Shown: piece after piece, positions 20,441-30,506 of the stretch
How positions within the stretch are numbered: the first letter of the stretch is position 1
How the letters are laid out: the number at the start of each line of letters is the position of its first letter
Origin: Sedimenticola sp.
GTDB lineage: Bacteria; Pseudomonadota; Gammaproteobacteria; Chromatiales; Chromatiaceae
Length of the DNA: 64,000 nucleotides
Assembly (NCBI GenBank): GCA_026985055.1
Contig: JALSQZ010000021.1
Coordinates: 27,882 to 91,881, forward strand
Reading direction: 5' to 3'
The notes under the pieces: model-generated
Database searches by the model: none
What the model was told of the DNA's origin: nothing
Seen by the model: the letters and a program-made list of their open reading frames with translations, nothing else
Position numbers and translations under genes: made by a program

Positions 20441-20785
20441 ATGAAGATTGTCAGCATCCCGTTCAGTTTGCTCGCGCTGATTCTGCCCCTGCTGGCGCAA
20501 GCCGCCCCTCTGGACAAGGCCGGGCTGGCCGCCGTGGAAGAACTGGGGCGGCTCAATGGTATCGCCCTGAACTGCCGGTATTTCGATCAGGTCAGAAACA
20601 TCAAACAGACCCTCATCGACCGTTTGCCCAAACGCCGGGAGCTGGGTCAGATATTCGAGCAAAAGACCGATGAATCTTTCAAGGCATTCATCCAGTCCGG
20701 CTCAGCCTGTCCCTCTCCCGCGACCTTTGCCGCAGAAGTGGACAAGGCCACTCACACGCTTGCCGAAATCTATCCTCCCAATTGA
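20441..20785 (+). CDS. Small secreted protein, unknown
   Basis: 114 aa from ATG 20441. Signal peptide MKIVSIPFSLLALILPLLAQA, then a short helical mature part with two Cys (LNCRYFDQV and SACPSPAT) that may form a disulfide. No family recognised. It lies 38 bases before the ZnuA-Sco fusion gene on the same strand and is probably co-transcribed, so a periplasmic metal or redox role is possible but unproved. Confidence 0.75.
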   Translation: MKIVSIPFSLLALILPLLAQAAPLDKAGLAAVEELGRLNGIALNCRYFDQVRNIKQTLIDRLPKRRELGQIFEQKTDESFKAFIQSGSACPSPATFAAEVDKATHTLAEIYPPN

Positions 20786-20823
20786 CAACCGGGCAAAGTC
20801 ATACCCATCCTGAAGGTTTCCCC

Positions 20824-22263
20824 ATGAAAACGTTGTTCCGCCGTTTTTTCCTGTTTGTTTCCATTCTGCTGCTGTTCGCGGTTTCTCCCACTCAGGCAGC
20901 TGACAGGGAACTGCATGTCGTCGTCAGCATCAAACCGGTGCACTCCCTTCTCACCAGCCTGATGAAAGGCGTGCGTCCTCCGGAGTTGCTCATTGGCAAG
21001 GGTCAAATTCCCTACGGCTGGAAGCCAAGCAAGGAACAGGAACAACACATCAGGGACGCGGACTTGCTGATCTGGGTCGGCCCGGAACTGGAGAAGAGCC
21101 TGGTTCCGCTGCTGAAGACTCTGCCAGACGACGCCCCGGTACTGACCCTGCTGGACAGCCTGGAACTGAAAATTCTCCCCTCACGCTGGAACGACGAACA
21201 ACGGGACCCCTATTTCTGGCTGGACAGCCGCAACGCCCTGATACTCATCGACACCCTGACCAAGATGCTCATGGATCTGGACTACAGCCGGGCACATCTG
21301 TACAAGCGCAACCGGGACGCCTTGTTCAAAAAACTGGCGGAACTGGACCGCCGCCTGGAATATGGCTACCGCGGCCTCAAGGGGGGCGTGGTACTGGCAT
21401 ACTATGATACCCAGCAGTATTTCGAGCAGGCTTATGCGCTCAAACTCGGGGGAGTGCTGTCGCCTGCTCCGGATGTCCCGGTGAGCGCGGAAAAACTGCT
21501 CAAGGAAAGGCATAAACTGCAGGAAGGCTGGTACGCCTGCCTGCTCACGGAAGCCGGCATGAAGATGCCCGCCCTGGATCTGCTCATCAACGGCGTCAAC
21601 ATCAACCATGTGGAACTGGACAGCTTCGGCAGCCAGCTGGAACCGGGAGAAAACCTTTATCTGGACGTCATGAATCACAACACCAGCCTGATCAAGGCCT
21701 GCGTAAACAAAACCGCCGCAAAGCTCAAGCAGGATGAAGAGCAGCAACCGGCAAACCCGGCCGGCGCGGACAACCAGCAGATCGGCGGCCGTTTCCTGCT
21801 CACGGATCACAACGGCAGGATGGTTACCGAAGACGACATGAAGGGCAAATACCAGCTTATCTATTTCGGCTATACCTGGTGTCCCGATGTCTGCCCCACC
21901 TCACTGAGCACCATGATGACCGCCCTGAAAAAATTCGATCCGGAGGCGAAACGCATCCAGCCCTATTTCATTACCGTCGATCCCCAGCGGGATACGCAGA
22001 AGATCATGAAGGACTATGTAAACTATTTCGGCAAGAACCTGATTGGCCTGCGCGGCACCGAAGCCATGACCCAGCGGCTCATCAAGGAGTTCAATGTTAC
22101 CGTGGAGAAAGTGGTGGATGACCCGGCCCATCCGGAAAAATATCTCATCGACCATACCGCCAGCCTGTATCTGATGGCCCCGGACGGGCGCTTCATCACC
22201 AAATTCGCCCATGGCATCACCCCAAGCCAGCTGGTAAGCAAGCTCAAGGAATACATGAAATAG
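20824..22263 (+). CDS. Fusion of a ZnuA-like solute-binding domain and a Sco1/SenC domain
   Basis: 479 aa from ATG 20824. Signal peptide to about residue 26 (PTQAAD). Residues 30-295 follow the ZnuA/TroA cluster A-9 metal-binding fold (SIKPVHSLLTSLMKGV, DADLLIWVGPELE). The three His that bind zinc in ZnuA are replaced: QIPYGWKPS instead of xHDYxLRPS, DPYFWLD (Tyr130) instead of DPHxW, and AYYDTQQYF (Tyr194) instead of FHDAYxYF. Residues 320-479 are a complete Sco domain with copper ligands Cys353, Cys357 (WCPDVCP) and His444 (IDHTAS). Sco proteins deliver copper or reduce thiols for cytochrome oxidase CuA. No oxidase genes are nearby. The fusion and the lost ligands suggest a binding domain reused for a different metal or for protein contact. 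Confidence 0.9.
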   Translation: MKTLFRRFFLFVSILLLFAVSPTQAADRELHVVVSIKPVHSLLTSLMKGVRPPELLIGKGQIPYGWKPSKEQEQHIRDADLLIWVGPELEKSLVPLLKTLPDDAPVLTLLDSLELKILPSRWNDEQRDPYFWLDSRNALILIDTLTKMLMDLDYSRAHLYKRNRDALFKKLAELDRRLEYGYRGLKGGVVLAYYDTQQYFEQAYALKLGGVLSPAPDVPVSAEKLLKERHKLQEGWYACLLTEAGMKMPALDLLINGVNINHVELDSFGSQLEPGENLYLDVMNHNTSLIKACVNKTAAKLKQDEEQQPANPAGADNQQIGGRFLLTDHNGRMVTEDDMKGKYQLIYFGYTWCPDVCPTSLSTMMTALKKFDPEAKRIQPYFITVDPQRDTQKIMKDYVNYFGKNLIGLRGTEAMTQRLIKEFNVTVEKVVDDPAHPEKYLIDHTASLYLMAPDGRFITKFAHGITPSQLVSKLKEYMK

Positions 22264-22280
22264 GAAAAGGTTTTCAAGCC

Positions 22281-22649
22281 TCAGGAAATATCCGGCCTGC
22301 CGTCCACTCGCCTGAAGCGGCCCAATACCCGATTCCCGCTTTTCAGAATTCCGGAGCCATCTTTTTCTATGCTGAAAATAAAGTGCTCTTCCCGCTTCTT
22401 GTCCGTGGATGGCGTACAATCGAGCCGGACGCTGTCTCTGTCCCGTCCACTCCAGAAACAGTGCCAGGTGGCGGCGGGCTTGCGGCTGACAAACAGAGCC
22501 CGCCCATCATAGGAAAGCGTCAGACCAGACACTTCCTGTTCATTCTTCTCCATTGCTACCCAGTTGCCCGCACCGGGATGAGGAGAACAGGCGGACAACA
22601 GCAATCCGGCAAGGAACAGCAGCGGGTATGTTCCGGGCTTATGGCGCAT
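22281..22649 (-). CDS. Small lipoprotein, unknown
   Basis: 122 aa from ATG 22649, with GAGGGA 8 bases upstream. The signal FLAGLLLSAC is a lipobox (Cys21). The mature part has two more Cys (TWHCFWSG and RLDCTP) probably paired, and alternating beta-like segments. This is the only real part of a very long minus-strand frame that continues opposite metH. It converges on the ZnuA-Sco gene 18 bases away. No family recognised. Confidence 0.78.
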   Translation of the reverse strand: MRHKPGTYPLLFLAGLLLSACSPHPGAGNWVAMEKNEQEVSGLTLSYDGRALFVSRKPAATWHCFWSGRDRDSVRLDCTPSTDKKREEHFIFSIEKDGSGILKSGNRVLGRFRRVDGRPDIS

Positions 22650-22829
22650 GGTCGTCCCTCTGAATGGAATGCCAGGAAAATGCCTATCATACCGCACTGC
22701 CCGGTCGAACCCCACGATAAACGCTCGGCCACATTCGGCAGCCGGCAAATGAAACACCCTGGCAAACGGGAAACCTGGCAATCCAAGCCCTGATATAATT
22801 CCGGCTTTGTTCCTATCCTGGCTCATCTT

Positions 22830-25800
22830 GTGAACTCCACGTCCCTGCAAACCCTCCTGCAACAGCGTATCCTGCTTCTGGATGGCGCCATGGGCACCAT
22901 GATCCAGCGCCACAAACTCACCGAGGAAGACTACCGGGGGGCGCGTTTTGCCGACTGGCCGTCGGACCTGAAGGGCAACAACGACCTGCTGGCAATTACT
23001 CAGCCGGACATCATTCGCGGCATACACGAACAATACCTGGAAGCCGGAGCGGACATTCTCGAAACCAACAGCTTCAACGCCACCCGGGTTTCCATGGCCG
23101 ACTATGGCATGGAAGAGCTGGTGTACGAGATCAATGTCGCCGCAGCGCGTCTGGCGCGGGAGGCGGCGGACAAGTACAGCACGCCGGACAAGCCCCGCTT
23201 CGTCGCCGGGGTGCTCGGTCCCACCAGCAAGACCTTGTCCATTTCCCCGGACGTGAATGATCCCGGTTTTCGCGCCCTGCGCTTCGAGGAACTGGCGGAG
23301 AACTACCGCGAGGCCACCCGCGGACTGATGGAAGGTGGCGCGGACATCATCCTCATCGAAACCATTTTCGACACCTTGAACGCCAAAGCCGCCATTTTTG
23401 CGGTACAGGATGTGTTTCGGGAATCCGGCGTCGAGCTGCCCATCATGCTCTCCGGCACCATCACAGACCAGTCGGGACGCACCCTGTCGGGGCAGGTGAC
23501 CGAGGCCTTCTACAATGCCCTGCGCCACGCCAGACCCTTGTCCATCGGCCTCAACTGCGCCCTGGGCCCGGATCTTCTGCGGCAGTATGTGGAGGAGCTG
23601 TCCCGGGTGTCCGAGACCTTCGTCTCCGCCCATCCCAACGCGGGGCTGCCCAACGAGTTTGGTGAATATGACCTGACGGCCCGGCAAATGGCTGCCGAGG
23701 TCGGCGAATGGGCCGAGTCGGGCTTCATCAATATCGTCGGTGGCTGCTGCGGCTCGACACCGGAGCATATCGCCGCCATCCATGCGCAGGTCAAGGACAG
23801 GAAGCCCCGGCCACTGCCGGATATCGCGCCTGCCTGCCGGCTGTCCGGCCTGGAGCCCCTGAATATCACCGAAGACTCCCTGTTCGTGAACGTGGGCGAA
23901 CGCGCCAATGTCACCGGCTCGGCCAAATTCAAGCGTCTGATTCTCAACGAGGAATACGAAGAAGCCCTGGACGTGTGCCGTACCCAGGTGGAGGAAGGCG
24001 CCCAGGTCGTCGATGTAAACATGGACGAGGGCATGCTGGACGGCAAGGCGGCCATGATCCGTTTCCTCAATCTGTGCGCCGCGGAGCCTGACATCGCCAA
24101 GGTGCCGTTCATGATCGATTCTTCCAAATGGGAGATCATCGAGGCCGGCCTGCAATGCGTACAGGGCAAGGCCATCGTCAATTCCATCTCCATGAAGGAA
24201 GGGGAAGACAAGTTCCGCGAGCAGGCGCGCCTGTGCCGCCGCTATGGCGCGGCGGTGATCGTCATGGCCTTCGATGAAACCGGTCAGGCGGACACCTACG
24301 AGCGCAAGATCGAGATCTGCGAGCGCGCCTACCGGATTCTGGTGGACGAACTGGACTTCCCCGCCGAAGACATCATCTTCGATCCCAACATCTTTGCCGT
24401 GGCCACGGGCATAGAGGAACACAACAACTATGCGGTGGATTTCATCGAGGCAACGCGCTGGATCAAGCAACAGCTGCCCCACGCCCTGGTCTCCGGCGGC
24501 GTGTCCAACGTGTCCTTTTCCTTCCGCGGCAACAACCCGGTGCGCGAAGCCATCCACGCGGTGTTCCTGTACCACGCCATACGCGCCGGCATGGACATGG
24601 GCATCGTCAACGCCGGTCAGCTGGTGGTGTATGACGAGGTGCCCGAAGAGCTGCGCCAGGCGGTGGAAGACGTGATTCTCAACCGCGACCCGGAAGCAGG
24701 CGACCGGCTGGTGGACATTGCACCCAACTATGTGGGCGATGGCAGCGTGCAGAGCCGCAAGGAAGACCTGGAATGGCGCTCCTGGCCGGTGGACAAGCGC
24801 CTGGAGCATTCCCTGGTAAAAGGCATTACCGAGTTCATCGACGAAGACACCAAGGAAGCGCTGGAACAACTCGGGCGTCCCATCGATGTCATCGAAGGAC
24901 CGCTGATGGCGGGCATGAATGTGGTCGGCGACCTGTTCGGCGCGGGCAAGATGTTTCTGCCCCAGGTAGTCAAGTCCGCCCGGGTGATGAAAAAGTCCGT
25001 GGCCTGGCTGGAGCCCTACCTGGAAGCGGAAAAGGCGGAATGTCCGGCGGAAAACGCGGGGAAGATTCTCATGGCCACGGTAAAAGGCGACGTGCATGAC
25101 ATTGGCAAGAACATCGTCGGCATCGTGCTGCAATGCAACAGCTACGAGGTCATCGACCTGGGGGTGATGGTACCCGCGGACAAGATCCTGCAAACCGCAA
25201 AAGAGGAACAGGTCGATATCATCGGCCTGTCCGGTCTGATTACCCCATCCCTGGATGAAATGGTTCACGTCGCCAAGGAAATGAAACGCCAGGGCTTCGA
25301 TATTCCGCTGATGATTGGTGGCGCGACTACCTCCAAGGCGCATACGGCGGTCAAGATCGAACCCCAGTACGAGCATGGCGCGGTGTATGTGGCGGATGCC
25401 TCCCGCGCCGTGGGGGTGGCCAGCGCCCTGCTCTCTGCCGATCAGAAGCCGGATTTTCTCGCGGAACTGAAGACGGAATATGAAGCCGTGCGCCAGAGCC
25501 GGGCAAAAAAGGATGATGCACGCAATCTGGTGAGTATCGATCAGGCACGAACCAACACCACTCCCATCGACTGGACGAACTGGCAGCCCACTGCACCAAT
25601 CGCCCTGCAACAGGCGCCAGCCGGAGTGAAGATCGTCCCCAAAGGCGCGGGGCTGCTGGCGGTATATGAAGACATCCCCCTGGATAAGCTGATTCCCTTC
25701 ATCGACTGGACCTTCTTTTTTCATGCGTGGCAACTGCGCGGGCGCTTCCCCAAAATTCTCGACGATCCCGAAAAGGGTGAGGAAGCGCGCAAGCTGTTCA

Positions 25801-26558
25801 AGGATGCGCAGGAAATGCTGGAAAAGATCAAAGCGCAAAAATGGCTGCGCGCCCGCGCTGTGGTCGGCCTCTTCCCCGCCAATGCCGTGGGTGACGATAT
25901 CGAGCTGTATCAGGATGCAGAGCGCAAGCAAGTGCTTACTGTCTTCCACAATCTGCGCAAACAGGGCAAGCAGCCCAAGGGCAAGTACAACGAATCCCTG
26001 GCGGATTTCATTGCGCCGAAGGACAGCGGCAAGGCTGACTGGATCGGCGCTTTTGCCTGCACTGCCGGCGAAGGCATAGACGCAAGGATTGCCGGGTTCG
26101 AAAAAGACCACGACGACTATTCCAGCCTCATGCTCAAGGCCCTGGCCGACCGCCTGGCCGAGGCTCTGGCGGAGTGGCTGCACCAGCAGGTGCGCACCCG
26201 GCTATGGGGGTATGCGGCGGATGAACAACTGGATAATGATGCCCTGATCGCGGAAAAATACGACGGTATACGTCCGGCCATGGGCTACCCCGCGAGCCCG
26301 GATCACACCGAAAAGGACATTCTCTGGGAACTGCTGGATGCCGAAGCCAACACCGGCATCTGGCTTACCGAGAGCAAGGCCATGGTGCCCACCGCAGCGG
26401 TGAGCGGCCTGTATTTCTCCCACCCGGATTCCCGCTATTTTGCCGTGGGCAGGATCGACAAGGATCAACTCCTCGATTACGCCCGGCGCAAGGGCATGGA
26501 ACCTGGGGTACTGGAAAGATGGCTGGGGCAGAACCTGGCCTATGAGCCGGAAGACTGA
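22830..26558 (+). CDS. metH: Cobalamin-dependent methionine synthase MetH
   Basis: 1242 aa, starting GTG at 22830. It transfers a methyl group from methyltetrahydrofolate via cobalamin to homocysteine. All four modules are seen: homocysteine domain with zinc Cys (GLNCALGPD and [10 protein letters not shown]), pterin domain, cobalamin domain with the axial His in [12 protein letters not shown], and the C-terminal activation domain ([15 protein letters not shown]). Length fits the family. The stop overlaps the next start (TGATG). I saw no riboswitch in the 180 bases upstream. Confidence 0.98.
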   Translation: MNSTSLQTLLQQRILLLDGAMGTMIQRHKLTEEDYRGARFADWPSDLKGNNDLLAITQPDIIRGIHEQYLEAGADILETNSFNATRVSMADYGMEELVYEINVAAARLAREAADKYSTPDKPRFVAGVLGPTSKTLSISPDVNDPGFRALRFEELAENYREATRGLMEGGADIILIETIFDTLNAKAAIFAVQDVFRESGVELPIMLSGTITDQSGRTLSGQVTEAFYNALRHARPLSIGLNCALGPDLLRQYVEELSRVSETFVSAHPNAGLPNEFGEYDLTARQMAAEVGEWAESGFINIVGGCCGSTPEHIAAIHAQVKDRKPRPLPDIAPACRLSGLEPLNITEDSLFVNVGERANVTGSAKFKRLILNEEYEEALDVCRTQVEEGAQVVDVNMDEGMLDGKAAMIRFLNLCAAEPDIAKVPFMIDSSKWEIIEAGLQCVQGKAIVNSISMKEGEDKFREQARLCRRYGAAVIVMAFDETGQADTYERKIEICERAYRILVDELDFPAEDIIFDPNIFAVATGIEEHNNYAVDFIEATRWIKQQLPHALVSGGVSNVSFSFRGNNPVREAIHAVFLYHAIRAGMDMGIVNAGQLVVYDEVPEELRQAVEDVILNRDPEAGDRLVDIAPNYVGDGSVQSRKEDLEWRSWPVDKRLEHSLVKGITEFIDEDTKEALEQLGRPIDVIEGPLMAGMNVVGDLFGAGKMFLPQVVKSARVMKKSVAWLEPYLEAEKAECPAENAGKILMATVKGDVHDIGKNIVGIVLQCNSYEVIDLGVMVPADKILQTAKEEQVDIIGLSGLITPSLDEMVHVAKEMKRQGFDIPLMIGGATTSKAHTAVKIEPQYEHGAVYVADASRAVGVASALLSADQKPDFLAELKTEYEAVRQSRAKKDDARNLVSIDQARTNTTPIDWTNWQPTAPIALQQAPAGVKIVPKGAGLLAVYEDIPLDKLIPFIDWTFFFHAWQLRGRFPKILDDPEKGEEARKLFKDAQEMLEKIKAQKWLRARAVVGLFPANAVGDDIELYQDAERKQVLTVFHNLRKQGKQPKGKYNESLADFIAPKDSGKADWIGAFACTAGEGIDARIAGFEKDHDDYSSLMLKALADRLAEALAEWLHQQVRTRLWGYAADEQLDNDALIAEKYDGIRPAMGYPASPDHTEKDILWELLDAEANTGIWLTESKAMVPTAAVSGLYFSHPDSRYFAVGRIDKDQLLDYARRKGMEPGVLERWLGQNLAYEPED

Positions 26559-27046
26559 TGGCGGAACAGGATCCGAAAATCCTTCAGCAACAGGCGCGGG
26601 ATTTCCGTGACAGCTTCCAGAGCGTGCTTCTGGCCACCAGCTCGGCGGATGGCGAAGCGGATATCAGCTACGCCCCCTGCGTGCTGGATGCCTCCGAATC
26701 CATTTGCGTCTATGTCAGCCAGTTGGCCCGGCATACGCGCAATCTGCTCCAGCGCCCCAGCGCCAGCCTGATGTTCATCGCCTCAGAGCAGGACAGCCGC
26801 AACCTGTTCGCCCGCCAGCGTCTGATTCTCCAGTGCCGGGCGGAGCAGGTGAGCGAAGCGGAAGCCGAGCCGGTTCTGCAGCAGATGGAAGCACAACTGG
26901 GCAACACCATCGGCCTGTTGCGATCCTTGCCGGATTTCCTGCTGTTTCGTTTTCATGTCGAAAGCGGCAGCTATATCAAGGGGTTTGGCCAGGCATGGTC
27001 TCTCGAAGGCAATGATCTTCGGGTGCTGGAGTTACGCAAAAGTTAG
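26558..27046 (+). CDS. Pyridoxamine-oxidase-like split-barrel protein (HugZ-like)
   Basis: 162 aa, start overlapping the metH stop. The single domain (FQSVLLATSSADGEADISYAP, VYVSQLARHTRNLL, ASLMFIASEQDSRNLFARQR) is that of the HugZ/PNPOx-like split barrel, which binds heme or FMN. HugZ in Campylobacter and Helicobacter breaks down heme; the C-terminal segment LPDFLLFRFHVESGSYIKGFGQA is typical of these short versions. Coupling to metH could mean a redox role in reactivating cobalamin, but this is only context. Confidence 0.82.
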   Translation: MAEQDPKILQQQARDFRDSFQSVLLATSSADGEADISYAPCVLDASESICVYVSQLARHTRNLLQRPSASLMFIASEQDSRNLFARQRLILQCRAEQVSEAEAEPVLQQMEAQLGNTIGLLRSLPDFLLFRFHVESGSYIKGFGQAWSLEGNDLRVLELRKS

Positions 27047-27318
27047 CTGGAGACGCTCAATCCCGCAGTTTTGGCATCGGCCAGGATGCTGTCCAGCATG
27101 GCGCGCAACTCATCGATCTCCTTGCGCGGCAGATTGCGGCCGAAATCGCGTATCTGGTTGGACAGTTCCACGTTCTCCAGGACACGGGCAATCACCGGGT
27201 ACAGCTTTGCACAAATGGCATCCAACTCCAGCGCCGCCATCACTCCCGGTGAATCCAGGTACGCCTTTGCCTGAGGAACGAATTGATCGAACAATACCTG
27301 AGGATCTTCGAGCAACAT
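27043..27318 (-). CDS. Small helical protein, unknown
   Basis: 91 aa, acidic and predicted all-helical, without signal peptide, membrane helix or Cys pair (one Cys in AICAKLYPV). Its end overlaps the end of the preceding plus-strand gene by 4 bases. The multi-hairpin repeat at 27358 lies just upstream. No family recognised; the clean start and normal composition make it a probable gene. Confidence 0.65.
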   Translation of the reverse strand: MLLEDPQVLFDQFVPQAKAYLDSPGVMAALELDAICAKLYPVIARVLENVELSNQIRDFGRNLPRKEIDELRAMLDSILADAKTAGLSVSS

Positions 27319-27357
27319 GGTTTTTCCTGTCAGTCAAGGTCTGGAATCGCGCTACAG

Positions 27358-27502
27358 GGCATCTCGAATAATCGAGGTGCCCGAGTGGAACAGGGATGTC
27401 CCACCATTTTCAATCACCACAAGTGATTGAAAATGTGAGCAAAGAGGAAATCGCATTTTCTCTTTGCGACGAGAAAAATTCCATGGAAGGAATTTTTCGA
27501 GG
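27358..27502. repeat. Multi-hairpin intergenic repeat, copy 1
   Basis: About 145 bases made of successive inverted repeats: GGCATCTCGA/TCGAGGTGCC, GGAACAGGGATGTCCC, ATTTTCAATCAC/GTGATTGAAAAT, GCAAAGAG/CTCTTTGC and GAAAAATTCC/GGAATTTTTC. A near-identical copy lies at 51669-51809 in the same orientation. It lies in the gap between divergent genes. No coding role is likely; see findings. Confidence 0.85.
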
Positions 27503-27610
27503 TCCTCTATATTAGTCGAACCGGATCAAACCGCCAAGCCAGCAAAAATGCTATGGTTTGTGCGTATTTTCAGTAACCAACAAATCAAAGGCAGAGGAAA
27601 AGCATAACAA

Positions 27611-27970
27611 ATGAGCAAGGAGCAAAAGCCCGCGACAGATCAGTCCATCATCAAGGACGCCACCCTGCTGCAACTGCAAAAAAGCAACGCCCTGGAACAG
27701 CAACTCAAGGCCATCCGCAGCAATTCCGAAGCCATGGAAACCCGTCTGCTGGACATGCAGCGGGAACTGCGACGGATGCGCAGAAACATCCGCATCTTCT
27801 GGCTTGCGGAATTGCTCGGCCCCATGCTCGCCATCGGCCTGATACTGGGGGGCGCCTGGTTTGCTCTCAAATATGTGGAACAGCATTACCTGGAGGGTGA
27901 GTCCCTGATCGACAAGGTACTGATGAAAGACAGCAGTCCCGCGAACCCAGGGACTTCTCCCGGGTCATGA
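27611..27970 (+). CDS. Coiled-coil protein with one membrane helix
   Basis: 119 aa with AGAGGAAAAG as ribosome binding site. Residues about 18-62 are a coiled coil (LLQLQKSNALEQQLKAIRS and following), then a membrane helix near 69-88 (LGPMLAIGLILGGAWFAL) and a short tail. N-terminus probably cytoplasmic. The end overlaps the tmcA start by 4 bases (ATGA). No family recognised. Confidence 0.75.
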   Translation: MSKEQKPATDQSIIKDATLLQLQKSNALEQQLKAIRSNSEAMETRLLDMQRELRRMRRNIRIFWLAELLGPMLAIGLILGGAWFALKYVEQHYLEGESLIDKVLMKDSSPANPGTSPGS

Positions 27971-29973
27971 CCGGAACGGCCCGGCAGCGGTGGCGGAACT
28001 TCCGGATTCTCAGCGCTGATGACGATTCTTGCCTGATACAGGCGCTAACCCTGCTGGGAGAACAACAAGCGCTCTGGGTGAGCGACAGCCCGCCAAAAAA
28101 TACGCGGGCGATATCGCCATCCAAGGTGGCGGAATATCTGGGACAGGACATCGAGCATCTGGTCTTCGATGCCCGTCAGGCACTGAATCCGGATGCCCTG
28201 GCCATTGCCGCGGGGCTGGTACGGGGCGGCGGATACTTCCTGCTCCTCACCCCGGAGCTTTCCCGCTGGGGGCAACAGCCACACAGTCTGTTCCTGCAAC
28301 GCATGGCGCGCTTGTGCCAGACCCATTCCCCGCCACCATCCGACCCCGTTCCCTGCAACCCAGATGCAGCCCTCACCACCGGGCAGGAACAGGTGATTGA
28401 GGCCCTGCGCCGGGTAGCCAGGGGACATCGCAACCGGCCCCTGGTAGTGATTGCCGACCGGGGCCGGGGCAAGTCCTCGGCCTTCGGCATTGGCGCGGCC
28501 AGACTGCTGGCCGAAGGACTGGATCAGATCCTGGTTACCGCGCCCCGCAGGAACGCAGTCGACACCCTGTTCCGCGAAGCCGCCCGGGAACTGGACATCA
28601 CAGGGCAACCACAGGAAAAAACGCAGCCAAGCGAGACCCGGATTCGGTTCATCCCCCCCGATGAACTGCTGCAACAACTGCCCGCCACCTCCTTGCTGCT
28701 GGTGGACGAAGCGGCCGGCATTCCCCTGCCCATGCTGGAAAAAATTCTGACCCATTACCGGCGGGTCGCCTTTGCCACCACGGTTCACGGCTATGAAGGC
28801 AGTGGCCGGGGGTTCAGCCTGCGCTTCGGCAAAACACTGGATGAATATTGCCCCCAGTGGAAACGGCTGACCCTTAGCGAGCCGGTGCGCTGGGCCGCCG
28901 GGGATCCACTGGAAGCGTTCATCTTCGAAGCCCTGCTTCTCGATGCAGAGCCAGCCCGGGTGACCCGGCAGGAGTCTCTTTCCGATCTGGAAATCAGGCC
29001 GCTGGCGCGGGAAAGCCTGGCGCGAAATCCCACCCTTCTGCAGCAGCTTTTCGGTCTGCTGGTGGACGCCCATTACCGCACCACGCCAACCGACCTGAAA
29101 CACCTGCTGGATGCCCCTGATCTTTCCATTCACTGTGCCCGGCTCAACGGCGATGTCGTTGCCGCCCTGCTGGTGGCCACGGAAGGTGCGCTCCCGGAGT
29201 CCTTGCACCGGGAAGTGATTTGCGCGCAGCGGCGTCCCCGCGGCCAGCTGCTTCCCACGATACTGGCCAGCCACTGTGGTTTTCCCCAGGGGTTGAGCCT
29301 GAACTGGGAACGCATACTGCGGATTGCGGTGCATCCCGCGCTTCAGGGACAGGGCATAGGCAGCCGGATGCTGGACTATCTGGCCTCGGGCGCCAGAGAC
29401 AGAAACGTGGATCTGCTGGGCAGCAGTTTTGGCGCCACGCCAGCGCTCCTGGATTTCTGGCGGCGGGGCGGCTATGTTCCGGTACGCCTCGGGCAAAGGC
29501 GCGAAGCCAGCAGTGGCGCCCATGCAGTAACCATGCTGCGCGGCATCAGTCCGGCGGGCGAGGCGCTTCAGTCCCAGGCGCAAGCGGCCTTTCAGGAGCT
29601 GTTCCCTGTGCAACTGGCCGAGCCTTTCCGGCAACTGCCGCATGCCTTGATTCAGCGCCTGCTGACGCAACAACCCCGCTCCCTGCTACGGCACAGGGAC
29701 AGAGAGATTCTCCAGGCCTTTGCCGCCGGACAGCGCCAGTATCTGGATGCCCTGGGAGCGCTGCGCCGGCTGGCCCGCTGCGAAACCTCCAATGCCTTGC
29801 TGACGATCAAGGTTCTGCAGGGACGCAACTGGCGGGAAAGCACCCAGGCAAGCGGTCTGTCAGGCAAGAAAGCCGCCCTGAGAGCACTGCGCGCCAGCGT
29901 TGCTGCCTGGCTGAAAAATCATCCAGATGAACAAAGTGCTGCCGATATTTCAGAATGCCCGAAAAGCGGATAA
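27967..29973 (+). CDS. tmcA: tRNA(Met) cytidine acetyltransferase TmcA
   Basis: 668 aa. TmcA makes N4-acetylcytidine at the wobble base of elongator tRNA(Met), using ATP and acetyl-CoA. Order of domains: N-terminal DUF1726 region, RecD-like ATPase with Walker A in IADRGRGKSS (about residue 165) and Walker B LLVDEAAGIP, GNAT domain with the acetyl-CoA loop HPALQGQGIGSRML, and a C-terminal tRNA-binding tail. Length matches the family. Confidence 0.95.
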   Translation: MTGTARQRWRNFRILSADDDSCLIQALTLLGEQQALWVSDSPPKNTRAISPSKVAEYLGQDIEHLVFDARQALNPDALAIAAGLVRGGGYFLLLTPELSRWGQQPHSLFLQRMARLCQTHSPPPSDPVPCNPDAALTTGQEQVIEALRRVARGHRNRPLVVIADRGRGKSSAFGIGAARLLAEGLDQILVTAPRRNAVDTLFREAARELDITGQPQEKTQPSETRIRFIPPDELLQQLPATSLLLVDEAAGIPLPMLEKILTHYRRVAFATTVHGYEGSGRGFSLRFGKTLDEYCPQWKRLTLSEPVRWAAGDPLEAFIFEALLLDAEPARVTRQESLSDLEIRPLARESLARNPTLLQQLFGLLVDAHYRTTPTDLKHLLDAPDLSIHCARLNGDVVAALLVATEGALPESLHREVICAQRRPRGQLLPTILASHCGFPQGLSLNWERILRIAVHPALQGQGIGSRMLDYLASGARDRNVDLLGSSFGATPALLDFWRRGGYVPVRLGQRREASSGAHAVTMLRGISPAGEALQSQAQAAFQELFPVQLAEPFRQLPHALIQRLLTQQPRSLLRHRDREILQAFAAGQRQYLDALGALRRLARCETSNALLTIKVLQGRNWRESTQASGLSGKKAALRALRASVAAWLKNHPDEQSAADISECPKSG

Positions 29974-30071
29974 ATCCTCAACGGCCAAGATGGCAATTTT
30001 GACATTTCTCAAAGCCAAGCCCGGCCAATAAGAGTGTAATTTTCCCTTCGAGGACAATCTGGAAGCAAATC

Positions 30072-30506
30072 ATGTCAGAACGACATCCGGTAATGGCGCC
30101 CGAGGATATTCCCGATATCGCCGTAGGTTCCATGAACGATACCCATCACGAGGAAGTAGCTCTGGTCAATGCCCTGGGCAGGCTGCTGTTGCAGGCCAGG
30201 GAAGGCAATCCGGACAAGGAGGCCATCGGCAAGGCCCTGGACGACTGGATCAGGCACACGGAATCCCACTTCGAGCGGGAAAACCGTCTCATGCAGGAAT
30301 ACGGTTTCCCTCCCTTTCCGGTGCATGCCGGAGAGCACAGCAACGCCCTGGAGAATCTTCATCGGCTCCAGCAAAACTGGCATTCCGACCAGGATCTGGA
30401 TGCTCTCGGCGGCTATGTGTTCAACACCTGGCCCCAGTGGTTCCAGATGCATGTAAACAGCATGGACAATGTCACTGCGCAGTTTCTGTCCAACTTCGTG
30501 GACTGA
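30072..30506 (+). CDS. Bacteriohemerythrin
   Basis: 144 aa single-domain hemerythrin. Iron ligands are visible in order: His in MNDTHHEEV, HTESHFERENRLM (the HxxxE core), FPVHAGEHSNAL (HxxxH) and FQMHVNSMD (the final His and Asp). It binds O2 at a di-iron site in the cytoplasm and may serve for oxygen supply or sensing. The stop overlaps the nei start (TGATG), so the two are translationally coupled. Confidence 0.92.
   Translation: MSERHPVMAPEDIPDIAVGSMNDTHHEEVALVNALGRLLLQAREGNPDKEAIGKALDDWIRHTESHFERENRLMQEYGFPPFPVHAGEHSNALENLHRLQQNWHSDQDLDALGGYVFNTWPQWFQMHVNSMDNVTAQFLSNFVD

Noticed and set aside
22650..22829. Possible cobalamin or SAH riboswitch before metH
   Set aside because: The 180-base leader shows no recognisable conserved box or strong multi-stem structure.
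22649..26183. Very long minus-strand open frame opposite metH
   Set aside because: It mirrors the codon pattern of metH, lacks a start signal and has the His/Gly/Asp-rich composition of an antisense frame. Only its last 369 bases (22281-22649), beyond metH, have a real start and a lipobox.
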